Origin: Bacteroidota bacterium
GTDB lineage: Bacteria; Bacteroidota; Bacteroidia; B-17B0; Aurantibacillaceae
Assembly: GCA_018267655.1 (NCBI GenBank)
Contig: JAFDYB010000009.1
Coordinates: forward strand, 43,354-107,353
Length of the DNA stretch: 64,000 nt
Reading direction: 5' to 3'
The position numbers and the translations under genes are program-made. Below the pieces are notes generated by a model that searched no databases, was not told the DNA's origin, and saw only the letters and a list, made by a program, of their open reading frames with translations. This document shows positions 1 through 8,762 of the stretch, piece by piece (the stretch's first letter is position 1; the number at the start of each line of letters is the position of its first letter).

Positions 1-1
1 T

Positions 2-430
2 GAATATGAACACAGCACTATTGACACCTATTTGTCTCGTAATAAATTTGGAATGAATCAAAAAACAGACCAATTTACCTTGTTCGAATTTAGTGCAAAA
101 TGGGATCCTGTTCCAACCATGCTATGCCAAAATCATACTACTACCATTCAAGGTTTTTGGGGGCAAACAGTTGCGTTTGATAAAAATTATGTGAAAAAAA
201 ACACTTTAATTCTAGGCGAAGCCAAAGCGTTTAATGAAGTACGCTATTTGCACGGTGAGTACGGTAAAGGAACTTGGACTTTTTACGGAGGTCACGACCC
301 TGAAGACTATCAGCACAGAGTTGAAGAGCCGCCTACCGATTTAAGCTTACACCCAAACTCACCCGGTTATAGGCTTATATTAAATAATATCTTATTTCCA
401 GCGGCAAAAAAGAAAAAGCAAAAAACATAG
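2..430 (+). CDS. C-terminal part of a GATase-like protein (family often named 'asparagine synthetase B' in Bacteroidota)
   Basis: The frame is open from the left window edge (base 2), so the N-terminus lies outside. The visible part contains a segment LHGEYGKGTWTFYGGHDPED, which resembles the C-terminal part of ThuA/GATase1-like folds, where a glycine-rich strand leads into a conserved GHDPE motif. It ends in a basic tail (AAKKKKQKT). From memory, Bacteroidota carry a conserved protein with this ending that is often labelled asparagine synthetase B, although it lacks the usual synthase domains; that name is probably misleading. tatA follows after 48 bases. The family assignment is moderate and no catalytic role is claimed. 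Confidence 0.55.
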   Translation, partial: EYEHSTIDTYLSRNKFGMNQKTDQFTLFEFSAKWDPVPTMLCQNHTTTIQGFWGQTVAFDKNYVKKNTLILGEAKAFNEVRYLHGEYGKGTWTFYGGHDPEDYQHRVEEPPTDLSLHPNSPGYRLILNNILFPAAKKKKQKT

Positions 431-452
431 TGTTTAACCGCAATAAAATCAT

Positions 453-460
453 TAATTTTG
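453..460 (+). promoter_or_regulatory. Bacteroidota -7 promoter box upstream of tatA-gatA
   Basis: TAATTTTG matches the Bacteroidota sigma-70-type -7 consensus TAnnTTTG exactly. It lies 18 bases before the tatA ATG, so the leader would be only about 12 bases. The -33 element is not distinct. Confidence 0.5.
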
Positions 461-478
461 TAACTCAATTTATTTAAA

Positions 479-691
479 ATGACTTCATTATTTATTTTAG
501 GCATATTAGGCGGCTTAGGTGCTACCGAGGTAATTGTAATTTTAGTGATTGTTTTATTGCTTTTTGGCGGTAAAAAAATACCGGAATTAATGAAAGGCTT
601 AGGACGTGGCGTTAAAGAATTTAAAGATGCCAGCAAGGGCGATGGCTCTTATTCAAGCGAGGACAAACACACCGAAATTGAGAAAAAATAA
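479..691 (+). CDS. tatA: Sec-independent protein translocase subunit TatA
   Basis: A 70-aa protein with the TatA/E layout: a short N-terminal hydrophobic helix ([15 protein letters not shown], about residues 15-29), the conserved FGGKKIPEL hinge (about 29-37), an amphipathic helix ([14 protein letters not shown]) and a charged tail. TatA oligomerises at the inner membrane and forms the passage for folded twin-arginine substrates delivered by TatC. No tatC is in the window. The ATG has a promoter box just upstream, and gatA begins 15 bases after the stop, so the two are probably co-transcribed. Confidence 0.96.
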   Translation: MTSLFILGILGGLGATEVIVILVIVLLLFGGKKIPELMKGLGRGVKEFKDASKGDGSYSSEDKHTEIEKK

Positions 692-705
692 TTTTCTTTT
701 AAAAC

Positions 706-2115
706 GTGTATCTTTTTAGCAACATTGATCAACTTCGTTCAGATCTCACCACTAAAAAAATTAGTTGTGTTGATTTAGTTAATCAATCTATTTTAGAGAT
801 TCGTAAACAACAACATTTAAATGCATTTCTTGAAATTTTTGAAAAATCAGCACTCGAAACAGCAAAACGTGTTGATGAAAAAATCACTAAAAACCAAGCA
901 ATAGGTAAGCTTGCCGGTACAATTATTGGAATAAAAGATAACATTTGCTACAAACACCATAAAGTATCTGCCTCTTCAAAAATACTCGAAGGTTTTGAAT
1001 CACTTTACTCAGCTACAGCAGTAGAAAAATTATTAGCTGAAGATGCTATTATTATTGGGCGCTTAAATTGTGATGAATTTGCAATGGGCAGTAGTAATGA
1101 AAATTCTGCTTTTGGAAAAGTTCTAAATCCTTTAAATCCACACTGTGTTCCTGGAGGCTCCTCAGGTGGCAGCGCTGCTGCAGTTGCAGCAAATTTGTGT
1201 CATGTAGCATTAGGCTCCGATACAGGTGGATCAATTCGCCAACCTGCATCATTTACCGGAACCGTTGGCTTAAAACCAACTTACGGACGGGTTTCACGCT
1301 ATGGTTTAATTGCCTATGCCTCAAGTTTCGATCAAATAGGGCCAATAACCAAAACTGTTACAGATGCATCAATAGTGTTAGGAGTTATTAATGGTTTAGA
1401 TGCGCATGATAACACATCTTCGTCAGAGCCTGCATATACTCATAAAAACTTTACAAAGAAAAAATATAAAATAGCTGTTTTGGGAGATTGCATTAATGCA
1501 AAAGGTTTAGATGCTGAAGTTAAGCTAGCTGTTAGTGAAGCATTAAATGTCCTTAAAACAAAAGGACATACTATAACTGAAGTAAATTTTCCTTATTTAG
1601 ACTATCTTGTACCAACTTATTATGTGCTAACTACAGCAGAAGCATCAAGTAATTTAGCGCGCTTTACAGGTATTCATTATGGCTACAGGAGCTCGAACGG
1701 AAAAGATCTTGAATCAACATACAAAAAAACACGCGGCGAAGGTTTTGGAAAAGAAGTTAAGCGCCGCATTATGTTAGGAACTTTTGTTTTAAGCGCAGGT
1801 TATTATGATGCTTATTATGCAAAAGCACAAAAAGTACGACGGGTTATTCAAAACAAAACATTTGACCTTTTAAAAGAGTACGATATTATTGTTACTCCCT
1901 CTACACCCGGAACAGCGTTTGAATTTGGGAAAAATAGCACTGATCCAATAAAAATGTATTTAGAAGATATTTTTACCGTACAAGCTAACATTGCCGGGGT
2001 ACCTGCTATTTCTGTACCTTGCGGCAAGCACTCAAATGGGCTCCCTATGGGAATTCAATTTATGGCTAATTATTTTGAAGAAGAAAAACTATTTGATGTC
2101 TCATCTCAGCTTTAA
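706..2115 (+). CDS. gatA: Aspartyl/glutamyl-tRNA amidotransferase subunit A
   Basis: Amidase-signature protein of 469 aa. The Ser-cisSer-Lys triad is visible: Lys in GIKDN (about K77), the GSSGGSAAA block (about S152) and the nucleophile in GSDTGGSIRQPAS (about S176). GatA releases ammonia from glutamine so that GatB can amidate Glu-tRNA(Gln) or Asp-tRNA(Asn). Substrate choice suggests GatA rather than a generic amidase: the LGSDTGGSIRQPASFTGTVG block is canonical. The start is a GTG, chosen because MYLFSN aligns with normal GatA beginnings and no ATG fits. It ends slightly short (KLFDVSSQL), within family range. tatA lies immediately upstream; gatB and gatC are not in the window. Confidence 0.95.
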   Translation: MYLFSNIDQLRSDLTTKKISCVDLVNQSILEIRKQQHLNAFLEIFEKSALETAKRVDEKITKNQAIGKLAGTIIGIKDNICYKHHKVSASSKILEGFESLYSATAVEKLLAEDAIIIGRLNCDEFAMGSSNENSAFGKVLNPLNPHCVPGGSSGGSAAAVAANLCHVALGSDTGGSIRQPASFTGTVGLKPTYGRVSRYGLIAYASSFDQIGPITKTVTDASIVLGVINGLDAHDNTSSSEPAYTHKNFTKKKYKIAVLGDCINAKGLDAEVKLAVSEALNVLKTKGHTITEVNFPYLDYLVPTYYVLTTAEASSNLARFTGIHYGYRSSNGKDLESTYKKTRGEGFGKEVKRRIMLGTFVLSAGYYDAYYAKAQKVRRVIQNKTFDLLKEYDIIVTPSTPGTAFEFGKNSTDPIKMYLEDIFTVQANIAGVPAISVPCGKHSNGLPMGIQFMANYFEEEKLFDVSSQL

Positions 2116-2208
2116 TTTATTTCTCTTACTATATTAATTGCATTATAAGCCAAGCCTTTGCTCATTTTTTCGCACCGAAAATCGAAAGTTAAATTTCATT
2201 GTTTTAAT

Positions 2209-2230
2209 GATGTTCTAAAGATGTTCTAAA
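2209..2230. repeat. Perfect 11-bp tandem direct repeat in the gatA-tRNA spacer
   Basis: GATGTTCTAAA occurs twice head to tail. The surrounding 2116-2282 spacer has no ORF or RNA that I can recognise. Too short to assign a role. Confidence 0.6.
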
Positions 2231-2282
2231 AAGTACACATATTAACATCGCTTAAACGATACTTAAAAACACTCTTAAAATG

Positions 2283-2306
2283 AAAAACCCCCGAAAACAG
2301 GGGTTT
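2283..2306 (-). terminator. Rho-independent terminator of tRNA-Glu
   Basis: Inverted repeat AAACCCC / GGGGTTT (2285-2291 and 2300-2306) with a short loop. Read on the minus strand, a T-run follows the stem, which places it correctly downstream of the minus-strand tRNA-Glu gene. It could also act on gatA transcripts from the other side, less efficiently. Confidence 0.75.
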
Positions 2307-2342
2307 ATATACACTAAACTATCTTAACTTAACTTCGTTCAG

Positions 2343-2414
2343 TAGCCCGTACGGGAATCGAACCCGTGTTTCGTCCGTGAAAGGGACGCGTCCTAACCCC
2401 TAGACGAACGGGCC
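2343..2414 (-). tRNA. tRNA-Glu (anticodon TTC)
   Basis: The reverse complement folds as a 72-nt cloverleaf. The acceptor stem is GGCCCGT paired with ACGGGCT, with a G1-U72 wobble normal for tRNA-Glu. The anticodon loop is CTTTCAC with TTC at the centre, and the T-arm is CGGGTTCGATTCCCG. CCA is not encoded. A -7 promoter box lies 19 bases upstream and a terminator 37 bases downstream, so it looks like a single-gene unit. It is a fitting neighbour of gatA, whose complex uses Glu-charged tRNA, but the adjacency may be chance. Confidence 0.95.
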
Positions 2415-2433
2415 AAAATTTAATTTGGGACTG

Positions 2434-2441
2434 CAAAGATA
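2434..2441 (-). promoter_or_regulatory. -7 promoter box for tRNA-Glu
   Basis: On the minus strand the sequence reads TATCTTTG followed by C, an exact TAnnTTTG match. It is 19 bases upstream of the mature tRNA 5' end, leaving about a 12-base leader for RNase P to remove. Confidence 0.6.
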
Positions 2442-2483
2442 CTGCTTTATTTGTTTTTTGCAAATAAATAGTTTTTATTTTTT

Positions 2484-2491
2484 TATTTTTG
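2484..2491 (+). promoter_or_regulatory. -7 promoter box for the PagL-like gene
   Basis: TATTTTTG matches TAnnTTTG, with a TTTG at 2457-2460 in reasonable -33 position. The ATG at 2502 is only 10 bases past the box, so the transcript would be leaderless or nearly so. Confidence 0.5.
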
Positions 2492-2501
2492 CCCCTAATT
2501 C

Positions 2502-3629
2502 ATGAAAAAGTACACTAAATTTTTATTTACCTGTTTTTATTTTCTAGTTGTATTACCATGTAATTCCCAAAAAACATCATTTATTTCACCTCCATATTAC
2601 ATTAAAACTGCTGTAAACAGCGGATTTATTATTGAACACAGGGCAACCATGGGAAATTTGGTAAAGGGTTATCCCACACTTTATGAAATAAATATTGCTA
2701 AATCTACAAATGGCAGTAAACTTTGGCAAATTGAAAATAACTTACCCGATTATGGGCTTACATTTAGTTGTATTGACTATAAAAATCCGGCAGAACTTGG
2801 ATATGCGTTTATAATTGCTCCTTTTATTGACATTCCGCTAAATAGAATTGAAAAACAAAGTCGTGTTTATTTTAGGATTAGTTGGGGTGGGAGTTTTATC
2901 ACAAAACCTTTTAACGTTTATACCAATCAAAAAAATGGTGCAATTGGCAGTTATTTTAATCAGCATGTTCAGTTTCGTTGGTTTTGGAAAATTAATCTTG
3001 GTAAACAATTAATTTTTGAACCCGGAATTAGCTTTTCGCATCAAAGCAACGGGAAATATAAAAATCCCAATTTAGGAATTAACATTGCAAGTTTAAGTGC
3101 CGCTTTAAGCTTTGGCTCAAAAAATATTAAACAAAAAATGCCTACTGTTCAAAATTGCGATAGTTTAACAAAAACAAAATCTAAAAACGAACTTCTTGCC
3201 TATACAAGCATTGGGTTTGACCAGCACGAAGTTGGCATGAACGAATTAAATTGCTATGCTCTTGCGCTCCAATATCAAAGAAATTTACGTAACACTCATA
3301 AATTTTCATTTGGCATAAATGCTTTTTACGATCAAAATTATCAAATAGATTATGCTTATTTATATAAAACCGATGCGCAAGGTATAAATAAGTACAGGGC
3401 TAGTGCAATGATAGGCTACTCATACAACATTGGCAGGTTAGGTATTGGTATTGAAAGCGGTTACTATTTTTTAAATACAGCAAACCCTGATGGTCCAATT
3501 GTGAGCAGATTGTCACTTAATTACTACTCGCCAATTGGATTGGTAGCACATTTAGGTTTACGTACTCATTTTGCAGTTGCATATAACTTTGAATATGGGC
3601 TTGGTTATAGATTTTATTTAAAACGATGA
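2502..3629 (+). CDS. PagL-like acyloxyacyl hydrolase (lipid A deacylase family), outer-membrane beta-barrel
   Basis: A 375-aa protein with an N-terminal signal peptide (about residues 1-22) and many alternating aromatic/polar strands ending in an aromatic-rich C-terminus (GYRFYLKR), typical of an outer-membrane barrel. The segment FSHQSNGKYKNPNLGIN (about residues 183-199) matches the PagL signature, with catalytic His and Ser in HxSNG and a following conserved N/G-rich stretch. PagL removes the 3-O-linked acyl chain from lipid A. The protein is longer than proteobacterial PagL (about 150-190 aa), as usual for Bacteroidota versions, with an added C-terminal barrel half. The next gene overlaps its stop by 4 bases. 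Confidence 0.75.
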   Translation: MKKYTKFLFTCFYFLVVLPCNSQKTSFISPPYYIKTAVNSGFIIEHRATMGNLVKGYPTLYEINIAKSTNGSKLWQIENNLPDYGLTFSCIDYKNPAELGYAFIIAPFIDIPLNRIEKQSRVYFRISWGGSFITKPFNVYTNQKNGAIGSYFNQHVQFRWFWKINLGKQLIFEPGISFSHQSNGKYKNPNLGINIASLSAALSFGSKNIKQKMPTVQNCDSLTKTKSKNELLAYTSIGFDQHEVGMNELNCYALALQYQRNLRNTHKFSFGINAFYDQNYQIDYAYLYKTDAQGINKYRASAMIGYSYNIGRLGIGIESGYYFLNTANPDGPIVSRLSLNYYSPIGLVAHLGLRTHFAVAYNFEYGLGYRFYLKR

Positions 3630-4375
3630 AAATTATTTTTAAACTCTTTTATATTATTGTTTTTGCGTTTATACTCATTAAATGCAAGCCGGCCAATGCA
3701 TTTGATTGTTTAAAATCAAACGGCAGTGAGGAAACTGTTTCGCGAAATGTTGGCTATTTTTACAGCATTTCTCTTTCCGGAAAAATTGAACTTTCAATTG
3801 TACAAGGGCAGGCATATAATGCCGAAGTTACTGCCGGAAAAAACTTACTCAATAATATTTCTACAACAGTTAATAATGGCACTCTTACCATTGAAAATAA
3901 TAATAAGTGTAATTTTGTTAGAGGCTACAAGCACACTATTAAAGTAAAAGTTACTGTGCCTAATTTAAAAAGTGTTTTTAATTTAAGCACCTCTGATATT
4001 TGGTTTAGCCAAGGTTTTAATCAAGATACAATTTTTTTAAGATGTAATAACGCCGGCGATATTCATATTGATGGGAATTTCAATCAACTTACAACAAGTG
4101 CTCATGGCAACGGAAATATATATGTTAGTGGCAATACTAATAGTTTTAATGCTTACATGAATGGCACAACTTTTTTATATGCTAATACAATTAATATTGC
4201 AAGCTACGCTTTTATTGAAACATTAAGTATTGGCGATGCTTACATTAATTTACCAAATGGTGGTGTTTTTCAATACAATATTTGGCGATCGGGAAATATT
4301 TATTACACCGGAAACCCCGCAGTTATTACTAATTACAGTAACGGATCAGGAAGTGGCAAAGCGATAAGAAATTAA
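3626..4375 (+). CDS. GIN-domain (DUF2807) secreted protein
   Basis: A 249-aa protein. It has an N-terminal signal sequence ending near a Cys (FILIKCKPANA), which could be a degenerate lipobox or a plain signal peptide. The body consists of short repeated beta strands (GDIHIDGNFNQLTTSAHGNGNIYVSGNTNSFNAYMNG), characteristic of the right-handed beta-helix of GIN/DUF2807 'putative auto-transporter adhesin head' proteins. Its role is unknown; it is an envelope or surface protein. The start codon overlaps the previous stop (ATGA), so it is translationally coupled to the PagL-like gene. Its 3' end overlaps the convergent LON-domain gene by 4 bases. Confidence 0.75.
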   Translation: MKIIFKLFYIIVFAFILIKCKPANAFDCLKSNGSEETVSRNVGYFYSISLSGKIELSIVQGQAYNAEVTAGKNLLNNISTTVNNGTLTIENNNKCNFVRGYKHTIKVKVTVPNLKSVFNLSTSDIWFSQGFNQDTIFLRCNNAGDIHIDGNFNQLTTSAHGNGNIYVSGNTNSFNAYMNGTTFLYANTINIASYAFIETLSIGDAYINLPNGGVFQYNIWRSGNIYYTGNPAVITNYSNGSGSGKAIRN

Positions 4376-4965
4376 TTATTTACAAATCGCTCTTTTAAAT
4401 TTTGCTCATTGTTTATTATTTCTGTAATAAGTTTTAACTGATTAAGCAATGTTATTTGAGGATTTTTAGAAGAAATTAACGCATACTTTTCTTGGTTTGT
4501 TAAATTTAAACTTGCTGCCACGCCATATACCGTTAAGTTCGACACTTTTTCATAACCAATTAATTTATTTTGGGTGGTGAAAAAATAGGTTATCACAGCA
4601 TCTTGCAAAGTGGCATTTGTAATTAATGCATCGTTATTAAGCATTTTAACCCTGCCGGCTCCGTATAATTTCGGGCTTAGCACTTCTATAAATTCTATCA
4701 TTTCAAAATAATCAATACATTCAATTAATATCTCAATATCGCCATTTTGATAGTTTTTTAGGAGCTTTACTATTTTTACCTTACAACCAAATTTATTAAC
4801 CTTTCCTTTATCGTAAAAGCTTATACCAAAGGGAGCTGAATTTTCGATACACTCTGCTACCAATTGCTTATATCGTTTTTCAAAAATATAAAGCTTTGTT
4901 GTTTCACCTGGCAATAAAACCATATTTAAAGGAAAAACAGGTATTGTTAATTCGCTGGCTTGCAT
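4372..4965 (-). CDS. LON substrate-binding domain protein (peptidase S16-like N-domain only)
   Basis: A 197-aa protein beginning with LTIPVFPLNMVLLPGETTKLYIFEKRY, the hallmark start of the Lon protease N-terminal substrate-recognition domain (residues about 6-110). No AAA+ or Ser-Lys protease domain follows, so it is a stand-alone LON-domain protein of the kind common in Bacteroidota. It is presumably a cytosolic protein that binds substrates or partners; no enzymatic function can be read. It is a single gene, convergent with the GIN-domain gene. Confidence 0.85.
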   Translation of the reverse strand: MQASELTIPVFPLNMVLLPGETTKLYIFEKRYKQLVAECIENSAPFGISFYDKGKVNKFGCKVKIVKLLKNYQNGDIEILIECIDYFEMIEFIEVLSPKLYGAGRVKMLNNDALITNATLQDAVITYFFTTQNKLIGYEKVSNLTVYGVAASLNLTNQEKYALISSKNPQITLLNQLKLITEIINNEQNLKERFVNN

Positions 4966-5279
4966 AAAATTATTCTTTGTAAGTATAGACGCATAAAGCG
5001 TGCCAAAAGAAAGTGTAATTTACTTAAACAGATATAATTTTTAGTAAAAGAGGCCTTGCATTGAGTTAACATAAATTTTGAAGCGGTAATTTATACATTT
5101 TTGGGCTATAATATTTTTCGTGTGCAACATTACAATTTATAGCAAATACAAACAAGCTACAACCTCCCTACCCGCCCTTCTTCATTTTTGCATCTTAAAA
5201 AAAAGCATACCTGCGCTTAATATAAAACAAAAAGCTATTACATTTTGTAATAGCTTTTTACTGGTTTTGTTGAAAATAC
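4966..5279. other. Intergenic stretch, no gene seen
   Basis: Lies between the 5' end of the LON-domain gene and the 3' end of the PPIase gene. It holds the hairpin at 5229-5259 and must contain the promoter of the LON-domain gene, but no box matches the TAnnTTTG consensus well. A short plus-strand frame (5120-5335) crosses the terminator and the PPIase 3' end and looks non-coding. Confidence 0.5.
5229..5259 (-). terminator. Rho-independent terminator after the PPIase gene
   Basis: Perfect 14-bp inverted repeat (5229-5242 and 5246-5259) around a 3-nt loop, with A-run and T-run on the two sides. It sits 21 bases beyond the PPIase stop and could act in both directions. Confidence 0.8.
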
Positions 5280-7376
5280 TTACTTCATTGAATTTAAAAC
5301 ATTATCATTTACCGTTACCGGATATTTGTTTTTAAGCTCTTGTAACCACTCTGTTTCTAAATAATTTTGATAATCAGCTGTTACCATGCCTTTACATTCA
5401 TTTAGTTTTTTTGGCGTTTTTGGTAAAATATTATTTATGTATATTACTAAAACTTTTTTATCCTTATCGTCAATAATATTTTTTGCTGCTAATCCGGTTT
5501 TCCAGTTATTTTCTAAATTTTTATTTTCACCTTTTAAGTAAGTAACGTTTTCAATTGATAAATTAAGTTGTGATTTTTTATTGATCGTTTCTGTAATTTC
5601 TTTTTCTGATTTTTTATGCTCAAGCATTTTTCTTACTTCATTAGCAATTTTTTCGTTACTGCAACCATAAGTTGTTACATCAGCACGCTCCTCCCACAGG
5701 TACTTTTCTTTATTTTTTTCGTAATAGGTGCGTAAGCCGGCTGTATCTCTAACTGCTTTGCTCCAAACTTTTTGGTCAGTTAAATCAAATATTAAAATTC
5801 CGTTTCTGTATTCAAGTAATAAGTTTTTAAAATCAGCGTATTTTGTTTCTAAGCGAGCATCTTCAAAGTTTACAATTTGCTCTTCAACCCAGCCATTATA
5901 CATATTTTTTATCACTTCGCAAGGGTCTGTTGTGCTTCTAAAAGTCATTTGCGATTCAATGTATTTTGCAAAATCATTTTGTTTATACGATTTTCCGGCA
6001 AGGTTAAATATTTCTTTATTTCCTAACTTTTCTGCTCTACTAGCCTTCCACGTTGATTTTAAATAAGTGCTGTCAATTACTTTACACATTTCATCGCGGT
6101 TTTTTAAATTTTCTTTAAATTTATTTTCCTTTTTCACGTTTGCTATTAACACCTCACGTCCCATTTGTGAGCGACTATCTCGATTTACACGTGTTTTAAG
6201 TTCATTTTTAACCTCATCAAATGTGCCTGTTTTTTTTAAGCTTAAACGTTTAATTATGTGCCAGCCATAAGCAGTCATAATTGGTTGACTATAATCACCA
6301 TCGTTTTGAAGAGCGAAAGCTGCATCTTCATACTCTTTTGGCAATCTGCCACTTTTAAAGGGTTGCAATTGTCCTCCACGGTTTTTAGATTGAATGTCAT
6401 CACTGTATTTTAGGGCTAATTTTTCAAAATTACTTCCTTTTTTAAGTGAGTCATAAATTTCGAAAATTTTCTTTTTAGCATTTTCCTTGTCAATATCCTT
6501 TGCATCTTTAGGGAATTTTGTCATAATGTGTGCTGTAAAAATTTCGCCTCTGCTAGGTCTGCGGTCATATACCTTTAAAACGTGGTAACCGTATTTAGTT
6601 CTAATAATTTGACTTATTTCACCAACTTTTGTGTTGTAGGCCGCATTTTCAAAAGGATAAACCATATCAAATGCTGTAAAGTATCCTATGTCGCCTTTAT
6701 TATCAACCACACTGGGATCGTCGCTTGATTTCATTGCAATTGCTTGAAATTTATCGTCAGCATTTTTAACGTATTCGGGTAAATTTTTAATTGAGTTTAT
6801 TTTCACTTTGTATAAAGCGCTGTCATGTCTTTTTAATGGGTAAAAAATTTCTTCTGAAGCTTTTAATAATTTGTCGTAGTTGGCAATTTCTGATTGGCTT
6901 GGCATTTTTCCCATTAAGGCATTACGTACAATAGTTGCTCGCGTATATCCCTCTATAGTGTCCTTTGGTAAGGCGTTTTCAGGAATTCTAAATAATATAT
7001 GGCTAACTTTTACTTCTGTTTTTAATCTATCATAGGCTTCGGTTAAGAGCGATTCATTGGTGTTTTTATCGGTTAAATAAGGTGCGGCTAATTGCTTACG
7101 ATAGCCCGCTAATTCTGTTTTAAATGAACTTAAAGTATCTAAGCCTAGTTGCTCTGCTTCGCAAACCTTTCGCATAAACATCGAAAATAAATCAACATAC
7201 TCTTTCATTGATTTTGAATTATTGTTTGCGTCCTTGCCGTTATTTTTTTTGTAAACGGCTTCAAACTCGGTTTTTGTTACTTTTTTATTGCACACGGTCA
7301 TTACTACTTGGTCTTGAGCAAAAGCTCCGGCGGTAATTGCTACAAAGGCAAGTGTATAAATTTTAGATTTAATCAT
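5280..7376 (-). CDS. Periplasmic SurA-like peptidyl-prolyl isomerase with two parvulin domains
   Basis: A 698-aa protein with a signal peptide (residues 1-20, ending AFAQ). The first PpiC/parvulin domain spans about residues 120-270 (VKVSHILFRIPE ... IRTKYGYHVLKVYDRRP). The second spans about residues 275-385 (EIFTAHIMTKFP ... GGQLQPFKSGRLPKEYEDAAF ... YGWHIIKRLSL). A helical C-terminal region follows. Such proteins escort unfolded outer-membrane proteins across the periplasm. The gene lies 53 bases downstream of a TlpA-like gene on the same strand, so the pair may form a periplasmic folding unit, and it is closed by a strong terminator. Confidence 0.9.
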   Translation of the reverse strand: MIKSKIYTLAFVAITAGAFAQDQVVMTVCNKKVTKTEFEAVYKKNNGKDANNNSKSMKEYVDLFSMFMRKVCEAEQLGLDTLSSFKTELAGYRKQLAAPYLTDKNTNESLLTEAYDRLKTEVKVSHILFRIPENALPKDTIEGYTRATIVRNALMGKMPSQSEIANYDKLLKASEEIFYPLKRHDSALYKVKINSIKNLPEYVKNADDKFQAIAMKSSDDPSVVDNKGDIGYFTAFDMVYPFENAAYNTKVGEISQIIRTKYGYHVLKVYDRRPSRGEIFTAHIMTKFPKDAKDIDKENAKKKIFEIYDSLKKGSNFEKLALKYSDDIQSKNRGGQLQPFKSGRLPKEYEDAAFALQNDGDYSQPIMTAYGWHIIKRLSLKKTGTFDEVKNELKTRVNRDSRSQMGREVLIANVKKENKFKENLKNRDEMCKVIDSTYLKSTWKASRAEKLGNKEIFNLAGKSYKQNDFAKYIESQMTFRSTTDPCEVIKNMYNGWVEEQIVNFEDARLETKYADFKNLLLEYRNGILIFDLTDQKVWSKAVRDTAGLRTYYEKNKEKYLWEERADVTTYGCSNEKIANEVRKMLEHKKSEKEITETINKKSQLNLSIENVTYLKGENKNLENNWKTGLAAKNIIDDKDKKVLVIYINNILPKTPKKLNECKGMVTADYQNYLETEWLQELKNKYPVTVNDNVLNSMK

Positions 7377-7429
7377 GATTTTATTTTAGTATAAAATTGG
7401 CTCGAATTTACAAGTTTTTTAAATAGTAA

Positions 7430-8557
7430 TTATTTCTTCTCAAATATTTCGGCAAGTTTAGCGTCAAGCTCTTCGCCACGAAGATTTTTTGCAATAATTA
7501 CACCTTCTTTATCTACTAATATATTTTGGGGGATGCTAGATATACTATAAGTTTTACCTACTTCGTTGCCCCAACCTTTCAAATCACTAACGTGTTGCCA
7601 TGTTAATTCATCTTGCGCTACTGCATTAAGCCAAGCTTCTTTATTGCTGTCAAATGAAACGCCTAGTACGGTAAATCCTTTATCTTTATAGCGTTTATAC
7701 GCTGCAACTACATTTGGATTTTCTAACCTACATGGCCTGCACCAACTAGCCCAAAAATCAACTAGCACAACTTTACCTTTATATGAACTTAATTTTATAG
7801 GTTTTCCATCGGCTGTATTTTGGGTAAAATCGGTAGCGGGGCTGCCAACCATTGTTCCTTTAATTTTATTTACTCTTTCAGTTGCAAGCTTTACAAATTT
7901 TGTATTCGACATACTTTTATCAAGCAAATTAAGCGATTGCACAACGTCTTCAAATGGCACGTTAGGATTATTAAAATCCATATAAATAATGTTGGCACTC
8001 ACCGGACTTTTAGGGTGATTTTTAATAAACTCTTTAAGCGCCGAAATATATTTCCCATTTAAGCCTTGAAACTCTTGTTGGATTTGCATCATTTTGGTTT
8101 GATCGCCTGCTTGCGAAGCTTGCGAATACTCTTGTTGCATACGCTGCTGTGATATAATGAAGTTATTTAACACTAGGCGATATTCAGAGTAATCTTTCTG
8201 AGTTTGCCCTCCTTCAATCTTTCCATAGGCTAAAGAATCTGCATTTAAATTCGCTTTTAGAGTTCCTGCGTCTGCAAAGAAAATTAAATTTGGCTGCGCA
8301 TTTAATGAACTTCCGAGCGTAATCCAGTACATATTTGGCTCGGGCGACTTTAATTTAAAATTAAACTTTCCATCGGGGCTTATTTTTGAGGAGTCTGTGT
8401 AGTCTTTTTCGTCCCACTTATGATGAACATATATGTACTTTTGCTTTGAGTTTTTAATAAGTCCTTCAATTGTAAAGCTAAAGCCAGTGTTTTTTTGTGC
8501 TAATAAATTAGCTGTTATAAAAAGCAGTGCGAACAAAGTTGTTTTTTTAAAAATCAT
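7430..8557 (-). CDS. TlpA-like thioredoxin-fold protein with N-terminal DUF4369
   Basis: A 375-aa protein with a signal peptide (residues 1-20, ANLLAQ). It has a DUF4369-type beta domain (about 25-125), a charged helical linker (about 130-230), and a C-terminal thioredoxin/AhpC-TSA domain whose active site is in VDFWASWCRPCRLENP (CRPC at about residue 270). It also has the cis-Pro region SSIPQNILVDKEG. Proteins of this layout are periplasmic thiol-disulfide reductases feeding cytochrome c maturation or protein repair. It lies just upstream of the SurA-like gene. Confidence 0.9.
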   Translation of the reverse strand: MIFKKTTLFALLFITANLLAQKNTGFSFTIEGLIKNSKQKYIYVHHKWDEKDYTDSSKISPDGKFNFKLKSPEPNMYWITLGSSLNAQPNLIFFADAGTLKANLNADSLAYGKIEGGQTQKDYSEYRLVLNNFIISQQRMQQEYSQASQAGDQTKMMQIQQEFQGLNGKYISALKEFIKNHPKSPVSANIIYMDFNNPNVPFEDVVQSLNLLDKSMSNTKFVKLATERVNKIKGTMVGSPATDFTQNTADGKPIKLSSYKGKVVLVDFWASWCRPCRLENPNVVAAYKRYKDKGFTVLGVSFDSNKEAWLNAVAQDELTWQHVSDLKGWGNEVGKTYSISSIPQNILVDKEGVIIAKNLRGEELDAKLAEIFEKK

Positions 8558-8747
8558 GAATTTTATTTTTTAAGCGTTATGAGGGAATTTAAAAATTACA
8601 TTTAAACTACTCTCAGTTGGTTTATCAACAAATATACCAAGTAAAATCTTAATGTATAAAGATTTACAAAATTTAACAAGCCTGATTTTATTCGTAAATA
8701 AATTATGTTTTATTTTAAAAATAAGTGTTGATTTAGATAAAAAAATT

Positions 8748-8755
8748 TATCTTTG
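8748..8755 (+). promoter_or_regulatory. -7 promoter box of pyrB, leaderless arrangement
   Basis: TATCTTTG is an exact TAnnTTTG match. The pyrB ATG at 8763 starts 7 bases after the box, which is where transcription would be expected to begin, so the mRNA probably starts at or next to the ATG. There is no room for a pyrimidine-responsive leader. Confidence 0.55.
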
Positions 8756-8762
8756 ACTTTTA

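Noticed and set aside
367..636. Minus-strand frame opposite tatA
   Set aside because: It is the antisense of a clear tatA and of the preceding CDS end, and its protein looks low-complexity.
5120..5335. Plus-strand frame of 71 codons
   Set aside because: It runs through the terminator hairpin and into the PPIase 3' end, has no promoter box or recognisable protein features, and reads as chance.
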